Shown here in pieces: positions 6,813 through 6,923 of a DNA stretch of 6,923 nucleotides. The DNA is taken from contig DAOWMZ010000093.1 of NCBI GenBank assembly GCA_030642845.1, positions 1-6,923 of the forward strand, read 5' to 3'. The notes beneath the pieces are model-generated. The model saw only the letters and a program-made list of their open reading frames with translations, was not told the origin of the DNA and did not search any database. The first letter of the stretch is position 1, and each line of letters begins with the position of its first letter. Source of the stretch: Candidatus Zixiibacteriota bacterium (lineage in GTDB: Bacteria; Zixibacteria; MSB-5A5; GN15; FEB-12). The position numbers and the translations under genes were made by a program.

Positions 6813-6921
6813 GTAGGGCAGCATCCCATAGTGATGCTGCCTTGAACTGTCAGGAAAGGATTCCTGACAGCGCAGAAAAAAACACTTCGTGTGGCAGGAT
6901 CGCTCTGGGATCCTGCCCTAC
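6813..6921. repeat. REP-like composite unit B: outer inverted GTAGGG stem-loops with an inner palindrome
   Basis: The outer elements are 29 bases each with heads outward. The left (6813-6841, plus) has a 9-bp stem GGCAGCATC/GATGCTGCC and loop CCATAGT. The right (6921-6893, minus) has a 9-bp stem GGCAGGATC/GATCCTGCC and loop CCAGAGC. They differ at four positions, two of which form one compensatory pair. Between them lies another palindrome (6847-6870) and an A-rich linker (6875-6882). The unit begins GTAGGG and ends CCCTAC, just like the right end of unit A, 22 bases to its left. Confidence 0.7.
6847..6870. repeat. Perfect 10-bp inverted repeat inside unit B
   Basis: CTGTCAGGAA and TTCCTGACAG pair perfectly around a 4-base loop AGGA. 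It lacks the GTAG head of the flanking elements and no T-tract follows on either strand, so it looks like an internal part of the repeat unit and not a terminator. It may be a third, headless member of the family. Confidence 0.65.
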
Positions 6922-6923
6922 TG

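Noticed and set aside
6813..6921. CRISPR array
   Set aside because: The repeats alternate in orientation, spacing is uneven and spacers are not of uniform length. The elements are palindromic REP-like units.

Overview
The window holds five protein genes, all on the minus strand, followed at the right edge by a cluster of palindromes. In the direction of transcription (right to left) the order is: ribosome-assembly GTPase RsgA, an MCE/MlaD-family envelope lipid-transport protein, a GH57 alpha-glucan enzyme of the 4-alpha-glucanotransferase type, a Sir2-family NAD-dependent protein deacylase, and a large tetratricopeptide lipoprotein whose C-terminus runs off the left edge. Gaps between genes are 2 to 72 bp and no convincing intrinsic terminator separates them. 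They may therefore be one transcription unit, possibly with an internal promoter before the sirtuin gene.

The organism is a bacterium with an outer membrane, inferred from an MCE protein and a lipoprotein of BamD/CpoB-like TPR architecture. The DNA is moderately AT-rich. The lipoprotein begins its mature part with a Tyr/Asn-rich segment (CVYYNTFYNAKQAFNEAE) that resembles TPR lipoproteins of the FCB superphylum (Ignavibacteria, Zixibacteria, Marinimicrobia and relatives). Together with a TLGT-type GH57 enzyme and mostly weak Shine-Dalgarno sequences, this suggests an uncultured or little-studied FCB-group lineage. That placement is inference from memory of family features, not from a search.

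Region by region: 1-1724 TPR lipoprotein (partial); 1791-2525 sirtuin; 2598-4769 GH57 enzyme; 4772-5674 MCE protein; 5735-6640 RsgA; 6641-6731 plain AT-rich upstream DNA of rsgA; 6732-6921 two composite palindromic units.

The genes do not form an obvious single pathway. RsgA is housekeeping. The MCE protein and the TPR lipoprotein act at the envelope. The GH57 enzyme acts on cytoplasmic alpha-glucan (glycogen or maltodextrin), and the sirtuin removes acyl groups from metabolic enzymes. The closest link is between the MCE and GH57 genes, 2 bp apart and probably translationally coupled.

The most striking signal is non-coding. At 6732-6921 there are four stem-loops with a 5' GTAG/GTAA head, arranged as two head-outward pairs, with compensatory base changes in their stems. 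This matches the architecture of REP/REPIN elements mobilised by RAYT transposases. I found no clear sign of a novel multi-protein system.
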